Shown here one piece after another: positions 21,081-38,800 of a DNA stretch of 64,000 nt; position 1 is the first letter of the stretch; the number at the start of each line of letters is the position of its first letter. The position numbers were made by a program, and so were the translations under genes. A model generated the notes under the pieces. The model was not told the DNA's origin. It did not search any database and saw only the letters and a list, made by a program, of their open reading frames with translations. Source of the stretch: Pagrus major (taxonomy: Eukaryota > Chordata > Actinopteri > Spariformes > Sparidae); contig NC_133215.1 in the NCBI RefSeq assembly GCF_040436345.1, forward strand, positions 24,479,806 to 24,543,805, in the 5' to 3' direction.

Positions 21081-22324
21081 CACGTCTCTCTGGTTACACT
21101 GCCCTGTACTGTACATCTTGTCGCAGCTGTCTTCAATGCAGCAAGTTGGGATATGCATGACCAGTGAACCCTGAAGAACTTGAGAGGCACACGCATAAAC
21201 AGCCCACTCATACCTTTTTTTTTCGCAAAACACAGCATGTCTTAACCTCTAGAAAGCTGCCTCCTCCCTGTCCTGACAGTGGATAAATGTAATATCAGAT
21301 CGTGCCGTAATTCTGGTGCAAAAAGGCTTTACAGTGGATTTAGAGTGTGTATTTAAGAGATGCCATTCGCAGCTATGGTGGAGCTGCTGGATGTGTTTCC
21401 TGCCACAGTGTGGGAGCGTTTGACAGCAACACCCGGCTCATTTGTTAATCACAGATTCAGGATGATTCATCGTACCCACTTCGCTCCAACTGTGGGGAGG
21501 AAACATGGTGGTCAGAAGCGCAGATGACCACTTTAGCCGCCCACACACCAAGGACACCAACGACTTGAGTAACGTTCAAGATCCCCATGACAAAAGCTGC
21601 TCTTTAACTGTTACAATATGAACAGATTGCTGCTCTTTTACTCAATTCAGAGGCGATTATTTTGCACCAGTAGTCCTGCAACGCTGTTGAAAATGTTTAA
21701 TAAAAAGCCAGAAATGAAAACATATAGTTCATCAGTATATCACACAATGTTTCCACTTTCTTCTTCAGCAGACAGTCTATTTACAGCTGATGTGTCCGGT
21801 GGCCTCATGATCCTGTGTTTCCTTTATCAGGAACACATTTCCTGTGCATCAGGGATTTCTCCTGCAGCATAAATACTGGAGCTCTTAGCCTCCTGCTGCG
21901 TGTATCATCATTGTGAGTCACTGGCGTCAGCGGGGCCCGTGGGGTCCTTGGCTGAGGGAAGGTGTTGTGTTGCACCGTGTGAATGAGATAAGTGGGTCCT
22001 CACCTCTTCCCTCCACATTTAGATGATCATTTGATCGAGGAGAGAAAATAGAATCATTATCGGAGCCGAGAGGTGTTCAGCACCGTGTTGATGGCGCGTT
22101 AGAATTATATCTCGATTACAAACACCACAGATAAGAGTTTGGAGGGAGAGATGGTGCTGAGATACATGAGATTAATCATACAATTATGAAACATGTTTAC
22201 TTGGGTTGGATAAGCCGCAGGAAAGCTTCCCTGTGAGGACGGTTGCAAATACAAAAGACTGAAGTCATTAAGATAATCCCCCATTAAAGCCACATAGTTA
22301 TAATTCCACTTTAACCTCATTGAA

Positions 22325-22925
22325 TTAGTCAGTTATTAAAGGAATAGTTTGACGTTTTCATAAAAACTAAGCTAAGATATCAGCTGCAGAGATGTCTGCC
22401 TTCTCTCAGTTATAATGGAACTAGAGGGTACTTAGTTTGGGGTGCCAAAATAATACATGTGAGAAACTCAAAAGAAATGTCTCTTCCCAGAAATCATAAC
22501 CCAGTCACTGAAGATAGTCCACAGACCTTGTTGTCAGCAGTTTCATGGAGGAAATATTTTCTTTCTACTGTGTCACGAGCAGAAAGAAAGCGTGCATCTA
22601 CTCATGGACGAGAGGCTTGTGCTCGTGACAGAGTGGGATGTAAACATTAATGGCGTCGGCTGAGCTGTAACATTAGCTAGCATGGTTAGCTTAGTTAGCT
22701 TCTCGTCCATGAGTTAATGCACACTTACTTCTGTGTGTTGGTCTGTAGGTTGAGTGCATGGGTCGTGATCTATAAAGAAACACAGCGGCTGAGTTTTTCA
22801 AATGTATTTTTTTTGGCACTTTGAGCGCCACAAGCCGAATGCCATATAGTTCGATTATATTCAAGAGAAGGCAGACATCTTAAAAACTTAGCAACTCACA
22901 CCAAAGCAATCAATATACATAATGT
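22325..22925. mobile_element. Long-inverted-repeat MITE in caly intron 1
   Basis: The left arm contains AAAACTAAGCTAAG...AGATGTCTGCCTTCTCT (about 22355-22405). The right arm contains the inverse, AGAGAAGGCAGACATCT...AAAACTTAGCAA (about 22864-22896). Complementarity of about 80 bp marks a foldback-type non-autonomous element. Limits are approximate. Confidence 0.65.
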
Positions 22926-23360
22926 CTGGAGGATCAGGTCTGGACATTGTCCGGAGTTGCTCTTGAAAACATGCAGAACACAACAGGAGATTGTCCTTGT
23001 CGGACGCATGACTGCATGTGCTGAATGTATTTGGATGTATCCACAATATCAAAAAAGGAATGGAAAGCAGTACACAGGCAGGCAAAAAGAGTACGAAACA
23101 GCTTCTCTTTGTGCGACGTCATCAATACGCTCACTGTGAATCCTCTTGACGATGACCTGCTCTATTCACACATGGGGTCCATCGGTCATTACAAAGACTT
23201 TGTATAAGTGAACTGGCAGTTTATAGTCTGGTTAACGTCCGGTTTAACTGATTTGGACATTTGCGTTAACACATACAGATCCTCAGGGTTATGTCCAGAG
23301 AATTTCAGTTAAAAAAAAAAAAAACATAACCCCATGGCCTCATTTTTTTAGCGCAGGTAA

Positions 23361-28640
<5,280 letters not shown>

Positions 28641-28687
28641 AGGAGCTGAGGGAAATGATGATGGGGCGGTAGTATAGGTTATTTTTC

Positions 28688-28726
<39 letters not shown>

Positions 28727-28904
28727 CGTGTTCAGGATTTATTTTTCCCCTTTCCTCGTACAGGCCAATGAATCACTTGGTGCTCCAAAACCTGGAAGGT
28801 GTCTGTACATCTACTGAAAATGTAAACCACAAGTTTACTCAAATTCAATGCAGTTATATTCAGTTCATATTTAAAAACAAGCTAATACCCAACTGTGGCA
28901 GTGT

Positions 28905-28935
<31 letters not shown>

Positions 28936-29044
28936 GTGAGTTTTTGAGGTTAGAGGCAGGAATGTTATTAAAGTGTTGGAGAATGTGCCTGACTTTTACA
29001 GTGTTACCGAATCATGACTAAACTCTGCCATCTGCATGTTTGTG

Positions 29045-29083
<39 letters not shown>

Positions 29084-30461
29084 GCAGTACGCTGTAGATG
29101 CTCTAATGCATATGAGAACATATGTACTGTATACATATTTACAGTCATGTGCACTGTGTGTGTGTGTGTGTGTGAGCACACTTTTGTGTATTTGTGTGAG
29201 AAAGTCGGAGGTGAGAGAAGAGAAGCGAGAGCTTGGAGTGCGAAGTGAAGATAACAAGTTTTTAATGAGATCATGAGTTTCTCCTCATCACTCCGTCTTG
29301 TTATCTCGCCGTCTATTCATTTAGTTTTAGAGGAGAACGTATGAAATCATCAGCGAATGTGCTCACAGTTTAACCATTAAGACAAGGAACTATAATTGAC
29401 CGTTTTAATTCGGGAATGCCGAAATGAGTTGAGTCCACATCTTATTATCTCGAGACTGTAAATTGCAGTTCTGTGTGCGTCTGCAGCAAAAGTCATAGGA
29501 ACGTGTGTTTTTGCACTTAAACTCCACAACCACAAGCGTGCTCGCTGTTTTAAATCAGAATCACACACTGGCTTTGGAAAGCATCAAAACATTTAAAACC
29601 ACATTAATTATTTAGTATTAGTATTTTTATCTTCTCAATGTCATTGTGGGTAATTATGTGTTAAAGCAATCGTCAAAACAGTTCATTTATTTTGAATAAA
29701 TACATAAAATACAATAGAGTGTGCAACAAGTCAACACTTTCTGAAGCAACTGAACAACTCTTCATAATGTGAGCTACTTACTGTAATTATGGATAAAACT
29801 TGAGAGCTTTTAATGTATTACTACAAACAATCTAAATGATTGATATCATGATTGTAAGCTAATTGTAAAAACTATTCTCCATCTGAGTTTTGTTCCCTTA
29901 TGTTGGTTTTGATTCATGTTGCTGTAAGTATTCTGTAATGTAAATGAACATGTACAGTGTAACCACATGGGGTAACTCATCATGAATGTATGAAGTAGCT
30001 GCTCTAATCATGCAGTAGATTAACACTTATAATGTTCTACCTTAAGAGCTTCTATTGTCTTCACATGTTTATATTTATTTAATTAACAGAGTGTTTATGT
30101 GTATATTATTTGGTGTCTTGTGTTATTTGAGTTATTTTCTAATTCATTATACATCCATTTGTAAAGGACAGAAAACAATGAAGCAAATTTTCAAATCTGT
30201 CAGCTGTCATCTGAAATAACCCTCTGACAAATCTTGTGATTATCTGCCGTCACTCATTTTGAGACAACTTTCCTTTTTGTATTTCTTTGTATGTATAGAG
30301 TCACTTTTTGTTCAAATGGCAGATTTCTGATGTTGGAACAAAACTGTTCATGTAAGCAGAAGGAATGTGAGATCACAGCACAGCTTGTTCCTTCGGGTTC
30401 AAGTGCCAAATGTCTACATCAGACCCATCTGCCCTGACATCACTGACTGAACAGAAATAAA
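28641..30461 (+). other. caly 3' UTR (putative), with GT microsatellites
   Basis: Unbroken non-coding sequence after the stop. It has (GT)n runs at about 28690-28730, 28901-28935, 29039-29079 and 29153-29174 and candidate AATAAA signals at 29695-29700 and 30456-30461. Which signal is used cannot be told. Confidence 0.45.
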
Positions 30462-31034
30462 TGACTGAGGTGTTGAGTTCTCTGTTGATTTAGATTCGTT
30501 GCCTCCGATGACCAGAATTAACAATTCACCAATGCTGATGAAACGTTGGTGGATTGAACAGAAAACATTCATTAGGTGTATTTTTTTACACACTAAGCTC
30601 ATCAACATGTTGTCTCTTTATGTCAAATCATAAGTTATATAAGTTATAAGTAACATTTCAGATGAATGCAGGGGTCAGATATATCGCAGTACTATTACTG
30701 TACGTGCAATTTTGTGTCTTTTTTGTGCTTCTTTATACATTTCATGAGCAAATGAATACTTGAATATTTACTTCACCATGTTTATTGGAAGCTCAACGAA
30801 GCACTCAGGTCCTTTACTTTAGGAAAAGTGGTAATATCACACTTTGAAAGTAATCTATTACAAGTTAAAGTCCTGAGTTCACTATTTACTTGAGTAAAGG
30901 GACACAAAATATATTTATGTGATTAAAATTAAAATTGGCTTATATTATTATGTATAATCTAGTATTGGATTATTATCATTAAAGCCATTAAATGTTAGCA
31001 TTTTAATGTTCCAGATCATTTTAACGACCTTATA

Positions 31035-31415
31035 GTGTTGGACATTATAATGCGTCACAACAGCCATCATTAATAAATGATAACTTGATAGGCTAGTTAA
31101 TTACACTTTAATTAATAGTTATTTCACTGTTAACAAACAATGAAAAATGCTTTATTGAATTGTATTAAGCAATCGTTTATTTAAAAGTTGCAACTGATGT
31201 TTGTAATACTTTGTAAATGGTTAGTAAATGCTGTATAATTATTATTTGGATAGCCTTTATAAAGTTGTAACTCATATTTATAAACCTTTACAATGCTTAA
31301 TAAATAGTTAATAAAGCAGTTTGCTGTTTATTAACTGTAAAAAAAACTATAAACTAAAGTGTAATGAACTAGAAATTCACCTTTTTTTAATGATTGTTAT
31401 AATAAAGTGACATCT
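31035..31415. mobile_element. MITE of the GGTAACAC family, copy B (degenerate)
   Basis: The interior TATTTCACTGTTAACAAACAATGAAAAATGC, AAGCAATCG and GTTGCAACTGATGTT matches copy A near 19600-19690 and the outer parts match weakly. The terminal repeats are eroded. Confidence 0.5.
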
Positions 31416-33203
31416 ATTGTGTGATGATAACGTCAATATGAACATTTTTAATATGTTTACTCTAACTAGAGACTACAGTTGTGAAATAAAAGTTGTTGAG
31501 GAAAAATAATAAATAATAAAATAAATAAATAATATCACTGGTTAGATTCCAGCCGGGGATCTTTGTTGCATGTCAGACCCCTTCTGTCTCTCCCCCCACT
31601 TCCTGTCTGCCAATCAAACTTTCAGATAAAGGCAAAACTGCCCAAAGTATCCAACATCATATCAAATAGTTGGAATTATCTCCACCTCAACCTGCAACAA
31701 CAGTAAAATGCTGCTTACACATTAAAGCATCACTTATAATAAATATTAGAACAGCATTATTTATCAATAAGATAGCGATAGATTACCAAGCAACAAGTGA
31801 GGAACAATTAATAAAACGTTACTTGACAATTGACAATAAATGTGATATTCAAAAAATGAAATATTGATATTGTGTTAATAATAGACATGATAATATCGTG
31901 TAAACAATCCGACGCCTCTTAAATTGTTTCTATTTCTTTCTGTTCACATTGTGTTATAGTGGGTGGTGGTAATGCGCCTTAACACTGATCACCAACCGCC
32001 ATACAGCGGAAAATGAAGAGGAAAAAGCTGCAGTAACAGTTAACTGTTAGCTGGCTAGTGTGTGGCTCCTTCATTTACTACTGCTGTGCAAAATCCCATT
32101 GAAACGACAGACATTAATGGTTACACAGACTCTCTCTCCACCTACCTACTCTTGTATAATGAGGGTTATTCATTTGACGAGTACAGACAAAACACACATT
32201 AAACAAAGTTAAGATGAATTTCACTGAGAGCATGTTTTTCCCTCACAATTTCTACATTTATCGCTATGATATTATCGTAAATTTATTTGGCCAATCCTGT
32301 AATGAAAATCTGATATCGTGACAGCCCTAGATTATATGTCTGTTAATCACTAGGCTATTTAAAACTTTCTCCATGAGTCATTCCTTGAATTATCAGCGTC
32401 AAGTAAAGTGATACATCGTGCTAAGAAGTTACTTGTAACCCTCCACTGCTTCATGATTATCTCACCATTATTTAGCCTTTATCTGCTGCCTCAAGTAAAA
32501 TTAAGCATAATCCTATAAAACTAACAAGTAGTTACTGTGTTTTTACTAGTGATTCACAATTAGTTCCCTTTGTTAGACAGTACAATTTAATATCAGTTAT
32601 TTTGTGATTTGTCCTGCAATCGTTCTCAAGTAACATTTATTTTTGAGTGTTACCAATGACAAAGGACTGTATGCTACTTGTACACTTTATTTGAGGAACA
32701 TTTGAAATACACGTCTTTTATTTGAAATTCAGTATTTTTTTTTTACAATCTGTTGCTTTTACTTAAGTAGATGATTTGAATATCTCTTTCACTTCTATGT
32801 TTAAAAAAAGATCTAATCCAAAATGAGGAGGAAAAAGTACAGCTCCATTTACGCTCTGCTGCTCAGAGACGATCAGTATGCACAGAATTCAAAATATGAT
32901 TCCTTCCTCCTCAAACTTTAGTTTAGCAATTCAAAGCCAAGCCACATCCTCTCTCTGCCTCTGCAGGCTTCACTGCTGTGAGCCTGTCTGCATCTCATTT
33001 ACGCTCACATATTTTCACACCATCGCTCTAAACCCAGGGATGTGTGGCTTCAAGTTTGTGTGTGTGTCGGTGTGTGTGTGTGCTGCCTTGTTAGAAGTGT
33101 GTGTGTGTGACTATGAAATCATTAACATACAGTAATGTGTGTTTTTAAGTATGTTTTTTTTTCATCTTTGTGCTTCTGTGTCTATGTGTATGTTTATGTC
33201 CTA

Positions 33204-33204
<1 letters not shown>

Positions 33205-33288
<84 letters not shown>
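33205..33288. repeat. (TG)42 microsatellite
   Basis: 84 nt of uninterrupted TG. Confidence 0.95.
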
Positions 33289-33290
<2 letters not shown>

Positions 33291-35361
33291 CCCATGCTTA
33301 GCTTGTTAATTAAATCTACATTACGCCTTGTTTAGCCTTTAGGGTTTTCTTCTCCCCACTGTTACTGGGTGACATACTTGAGAAGCAGTTGGCCCAGGGC
33401 ATGGAACTAAATAAAGTGCTAAAAAATATTTATTAGGGCATTTACAGGTCCCATGCTTGGTCAAGGCATGGCATGTTGTGCCAAAAAGGCTTAGATTCAG
33501 GGCCGGGGGAAAATCACGTAAAATCAGCCGAGTAGTTATGTTAAGGCCGCCAAGCCCCATTTTCCTGCTTTATAGCATCAACAGATCTGAACAGTAAAAT
33601 AGCAGGTTGGCTTTTTAATTTGTCCTGACCGTTCGGGGTCCCCCCTTAACAAGACTGGGAGGCAGGGAGGGCCGTGCCAAGAGTCATTTTTGTCCGACTA
33701 GAATTGAATTCCTCTGTGCCCTGATGTCACTCAAATGTTGGAGAGAGAGAAGGAAGGAAGCTTTGTGGTGATGTAAATACTGTCTCGCTGCTCTTCTTCT
33801 TCTTCCTGTGCATCTGCCGCTGATCAGACAGGAGGTGTTATGATGCAGCTCAGCTGAAGCTGCGTCAGCATTTCAAAAAATGCAAAACAATGATGGGTTG
33901 ATGTGGGCAGAAGAAAGAGATGAAAACAAAGAGGAGAGAGCATCTCGGGAAACACTCTTATTCTCTTTACTGCGGAGAGCTGGATAAAAAGATTCTTTTA
34001 CTCACTATAACGTCATAATCCACCCACAGTTCCTCGAATTATTATCCAGCCATACTGTTGGAGGTGCAAACACACATGACAGGAGGTGCCTTTACTCAAT
34101 GTGTGAGAAGACAAGTTGATGTTTAGTTCTTTTTGCATTACATATGTCAACGTGTCATCCTAGTGCATTTCTGTGCTCTAGCCAAGTGCTCTATCAAGCT
34201 ATAAACAAAAGTTAAAACTTTGTGGACTGAGGAATTGTTTTCATGGCTTAGGAATTTTAAAAATCGCACATTTGGAGTTCCTGTCTTCGCTTTCCATAAG
34301 ATGATGCTTCGTGTATACCCCTGCACCACTGCGGGTGCTGAGGGCTGTCCAGACTCACAATTCACCCAGTCCACATGGGACCACTGATTTACTGTTTCTT
34401 GTGAACATTACTTGAATCAAAGAGGCCAGGAATAATATTTCCACCACATCATGATGCAGAAATATGTAGACATAAAGGCTGTAGAGGTAATCAAAATGCA
34501 TTTTATTATTGTAGTCTTTAGGCTTTGTCTATTTGCGGCTTTAAATAACTGTGTAGTCGTAGACTTGATGTGATGACAGTGAACCAAAATACATAAATAA
34601 CATCTCAATGAGGAGTTTAGTTAGCCATGACTGGCTGGAAGTGTTGGTTGTGTGTGAAATGATTGATACCACTCTCAGAAACTGTGGCAAGTAAAAGAAT
34701 AAGCGTGCGACGGCCTCCTCTCCTCTGGCTGCCGGGCTGGTGTTTGGTTGCAGGTGCCCAGCAGGTGTGGTCAGGTCATCGTTTATTGGGAACACAGAGC
34801 CCAGAGCTCCCAGTATGAGAGCGCACCCCTCTTGCGCTCTGATGGGAGGGGGAAAAGGGGAAACTGTTCCCTATGCTTCATGCTCCACATGCATATCTTT
34901 TCTATTTTTATCATACAACACTCCATTCATGATTCCTTTATAATGCATATACAGTACATCTACACCTCCGACTTACTGGTCGTGACAAGCATATTTTCAA
35001 AAACTGTAGAACTTTTGTGTTTTAGAATGAAACTTATTATTAAATCACTTGTGACTTAAATATACGAGCGCTCCAGAGGTTTGTTTTCAGAATAGATCTG
35101 ACTGCAGTACAGAAACAGAGGTGAGGAGACACCTACTGAGTTTTAAAGTGACTGTAAAAAAATAGCATTTGTCATCATAAATAGCACATTAGCTGAAGCA
35201 ATATGGGAGTTGTAGAAGATTTAGCCTTTAGCATTTTTCAGGGGTGCAAACAACACAAATTAAATGTTATTGATTTTGTCCACAATCTTTCCTTGCACCT
35301 TCTTGTTCTGCACTACATTCCATTTATGATTTCTTTGTACCTTCCTGCCAAAGTTGTGTTT

Positions 35362-35815
35362 TCAGAATCAGAATCAGAATCAGAAATACTTTATTATCCC
35401 CTAGGGGAAATTGTTTGTTTTACAGCTGCTCCCATTCAAAGTTCAGAGTATGCAGAAATAATAATAATAATAATAATAATGATAATAATAATGATAATAT
35501 CAATATCACCAAAAACAAAACAAAAATACAAGAAATGTACATATATACAGAGCAATAATGCCACACTCAGAGCGAGGAATTAAACAGTTTGATAGCCACA
35601 GGCAGTAAAGATTTCCTGTGGCGCTTTGTGGTGCATCTTGGTGGGATCAGTCTAGTGCTGAATGTACTCCTGTGGCTGACCACCACGTCATGGAGTGGAT
35701 GAGAGCCATTGTCCAAGATGACATGTAACTTGGACAACATCCTCATCTCTGACACCACCATCAGAGAGTCCAGCTCCACTCCCACAACGTCACTGGCCTT
35801 GCAGTTTTCCTTTTG
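35362..35815 (-). mobile_element. 5'-truncated LINE fragment
   Basis: The minus-strand frame ending at 35567 encodes a typical LINE ORF2 C-terminus (GSHPLHDVVVSHR...RHRKSLLPVAIKLFN). It is followed by a non-coding tail with CAATTTCCCCTAGGGGATAA and a terminal run of TTCTGA units (35362-35384), the standard end of a widespread teleost LINE. An (ATA)n run lies at 35458-35500. Only the last 450 bp remain. Confidence 0.75.
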
Positions 35816-35829
35816 TTTCCATCTAGGCA

Positions 35830-38800
35830 TTTGACTTCCAATTATTCCATCCTGTTATATATATTTGAAGAAACAGATAAAGCCATTTTTAAACTGAATA
35901 AACCAACACCAGTTTGTTTATAATTCTCTTGAGGGCACAAGAGAGGGATGCCTACACAGGTGTTTCTTAAAACAAAGCTTTTTCTGTGTGTTTTGGTCTT
36001 TTGTACATACGTAAACTGTGTTTTAGGTCACTGAAAACTGACCTTTTGAGAAACTCCCTCCAGGGTGAAGATATTCAGATACTCAGTTTTCGGCTGGACA
36101 GGCAGTAATTAAGATTTTTGGAGGCAATAATGCAAATGCCACGTTCACTCTTAATGGTTTTCCTCTGCCTCATCACCTTTTTACCTGTTGCCCTGGTACC
36201 TGTGTCTAAAAATAAAAGTAAGTGGGTGGACAAAGAGTAAGTAAAAGTAACGAATCATTCATTGTAAAGTATTTTCTGCAACTACCAACAACAGAGTAAA
36301 CTTTAGTAGCCTGTATCAATAAATGTCTTTTCTTTTCCCTCATCAGAGAACTTCTCTTTTCATTTGCAAAAGTAATTCTCAGAGGTCTAATAAATAAGAA
36401 GAGAGAAAGTGAGAAAGAGAAAAGGAGACAGCAGAGAGAAGCAGACGAAAAGATGAACAAGAGAGAAGGAGCAGATGAGAGGCGGCCAGGCCTGGGAAGG
36501 GAAGGCGGGGGGTGAGGGTTTGGGTAGAAGAAGAGGAGGCGGAGGAGGCCAAGAGGCATGGAGGTGGTGGTGGTGGTGGTGGAGGAGGGTGAATCCAGGC
36601 TGACCCCTGTGTCTGTGTGTGTTGTTGTGTGTCTCAGTGGGTTTCCTCTGCCCTGGCGCCAGCTGGAAATGCCTCCACTAAGCAGAGGCAGTACACACAT
36701 CATCCTCCATTCACCCCCATTCAGTCCCCTTTGATGAGAGTAACACTATACATGCCCAGCGCGCCTCACAGATCCTATCAAGCTGCTGTTTAAAGGGCGG
36801 GAGCGAGAGCCGGGGCAGCTGATCATAACTTATCGAGTGTTCGGACACTCTGTCGTCAAGGTTCGCTGGCCTGCGGAGCAAATAAAAGTGAGGACAATTG
36901 AGGAGGTTTTGAAATTGGAGTGATGTTGTTACAGTGGTAGAGGTTTCATGAGGTGCGCTGCCACCTAGGGGTCATCTCCCATGGTTGCAGAGAGGAATGT
37001 GGTCTCCCCTATGCTTATTTTGAACCATTAGCTTGATAAACAGAATTTAATTGGATTATGTTTTCCTAAAAGAATTTAAAGTCACTAAACAGCTGACGTG
37101 ATGACATCCTAATACCCTCATTTCTTTTCTCTTAACAAGGTAATTAAAGCTTTTTGACCATACCTTTGATACCTGCTATCGGATTAGTTACAGTTGCTCT
37201 TTAAAGTTGATCCTCATGATGGTCTTTTTAAAATGACTCAATAGCCATGAAATTAGTCATTAGTTTGTTATCCTGCCGCGATGTTGCCCTCACGCAACAA
37301 AAACCTTGCCAGTAAACAATTATCCGACCGACACGGCGAGGTAAAGGCCCAAATCTGCAGCCCAGACATGCCGTGAGGAAGAAAAACAACCGGCTTTGCT
37401 TAGCTTAGCTTTAGTTTGCTTTGTTCTGGCCATTACGGAGCCGAAATATTGTCATTACTCATAGACCAAATCATTTTACGACATCCTGCAATTAAACTTT
37501 AAGCTAATAGGTTAATGAGACAAATGGAGTTTGAACTCTGGAAGTTGGTTTCTATTAGGGATGGCAGGGAGAAGTGCACAGTTGCATGCTCTGCACACAC
37601 ACACTCACCCTCAGTGTGTTTTTTTCCTTTTCTCTCTCTCACTGACACACACACTCACACACACAAAGACACACGCAAACACAAACACAGAGAACAGCCT
37701 GGTTTGATTTAGGTTTTGCGGTCCCCTCCCGCTGCAGCCTCAGACAGGCAGAGAGGACCAGTGAACTCCAGTTCAGCCTGAGCCCGGCTGTCTCTGCTAA
37801 GCTTCAAGTTGAAACCCTCCAAATTGGGTTTAATCTGTGTTTTGCTTTGCCAATTATCGACCCGCAGAGCTGCATGGCAAATGGGGATGAATGAGCTTTA
37901 GATGGGCCTGGTTGAGAGGAAGGTCACGGTGTGATTAATGGTGATCTGTTGAATCTATGACTCGGATGTAGCACGGGATGAGTTATCAGAAAATGAGCAT
38001 CTGCGGGAACATTGCAGAGCAATGATGCAGCAGAAATGCAGTTTAAAACTTGGAGTATAATACTTTAAGTCAAACAAAACTGTGTTCATCATACAGTATA
38101 TTTGTTTGTCAGCCAACACGGTTTCTAAATGGAACCAGACAAGAGGTTTCAGCACAATGCTGTCATTAGTTTTATGAAGATGAATATTCTCACTGTGAGC
38201 TTTCTGTTCATTATAATCACTGCTAATTCTCCCATGTTCACATCACAGTGGAGCACTCAGAAAAAAACAGAATGATATCTAATTTCAAATGTCAATGTCA
38301 AATGTACATGTGCTGAAAGATATATGTAAGATTTATGCATTACAATGTCTTAATTGTGTTGTGTACTTAAATGTTTCCAACAATGTTCAAACCCAGAGAA
38401 ATCAGCATTATTCAAAGAACATTCTGTTTCATTTGTTCACCTCTCTTTAACTTCCAGGAGAGAGTCAGAGAGTGAGGAAGGAAGTTGGAGAACCTGGAGA
38501 ACTAAACTAATTTTAAAACATTTCCGTCTCTGAATGTTTCTGCCTGAGTCACTCTGATAGATTTTAATCAGCAATGGTGGCTGTTTAACAATGAAGACAA
38601 CAACTCCAGTGAGCCCACACTACTTACATCTACTGTTTTGCTTTAATTGGGAGACCCCTAGTGGCAGAAATTTCATACTGTGCCTTTAAATTTTTGGGAG
38701 GGTCACACTGATTTGTTTTACTCACTTTACGGATTTTACACATGGTAATCAGTTTACTGACCACAATCAATAGGCTACTACATAACCTGTGAAAACTCTT

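Larger units (their letters stand above)
30470..35360. other. Intergenic DNA with one MITE and GT runs
   Basis: No exon recognised. A degenerate GGTAACAC-family copy lies at about 31035-31415. (GT)n occurs near 33055-33110 and, for 84 nt, at 33205-33288. The rest is AT-rich. Confidence 0.5.

Noticed and set aside
36206..36703. 165-aa minus-strand frame rich in Ser, Leu and Pro
   Set aside because: It is the complement of a polypurine tract and lacks any domain or splice structure.
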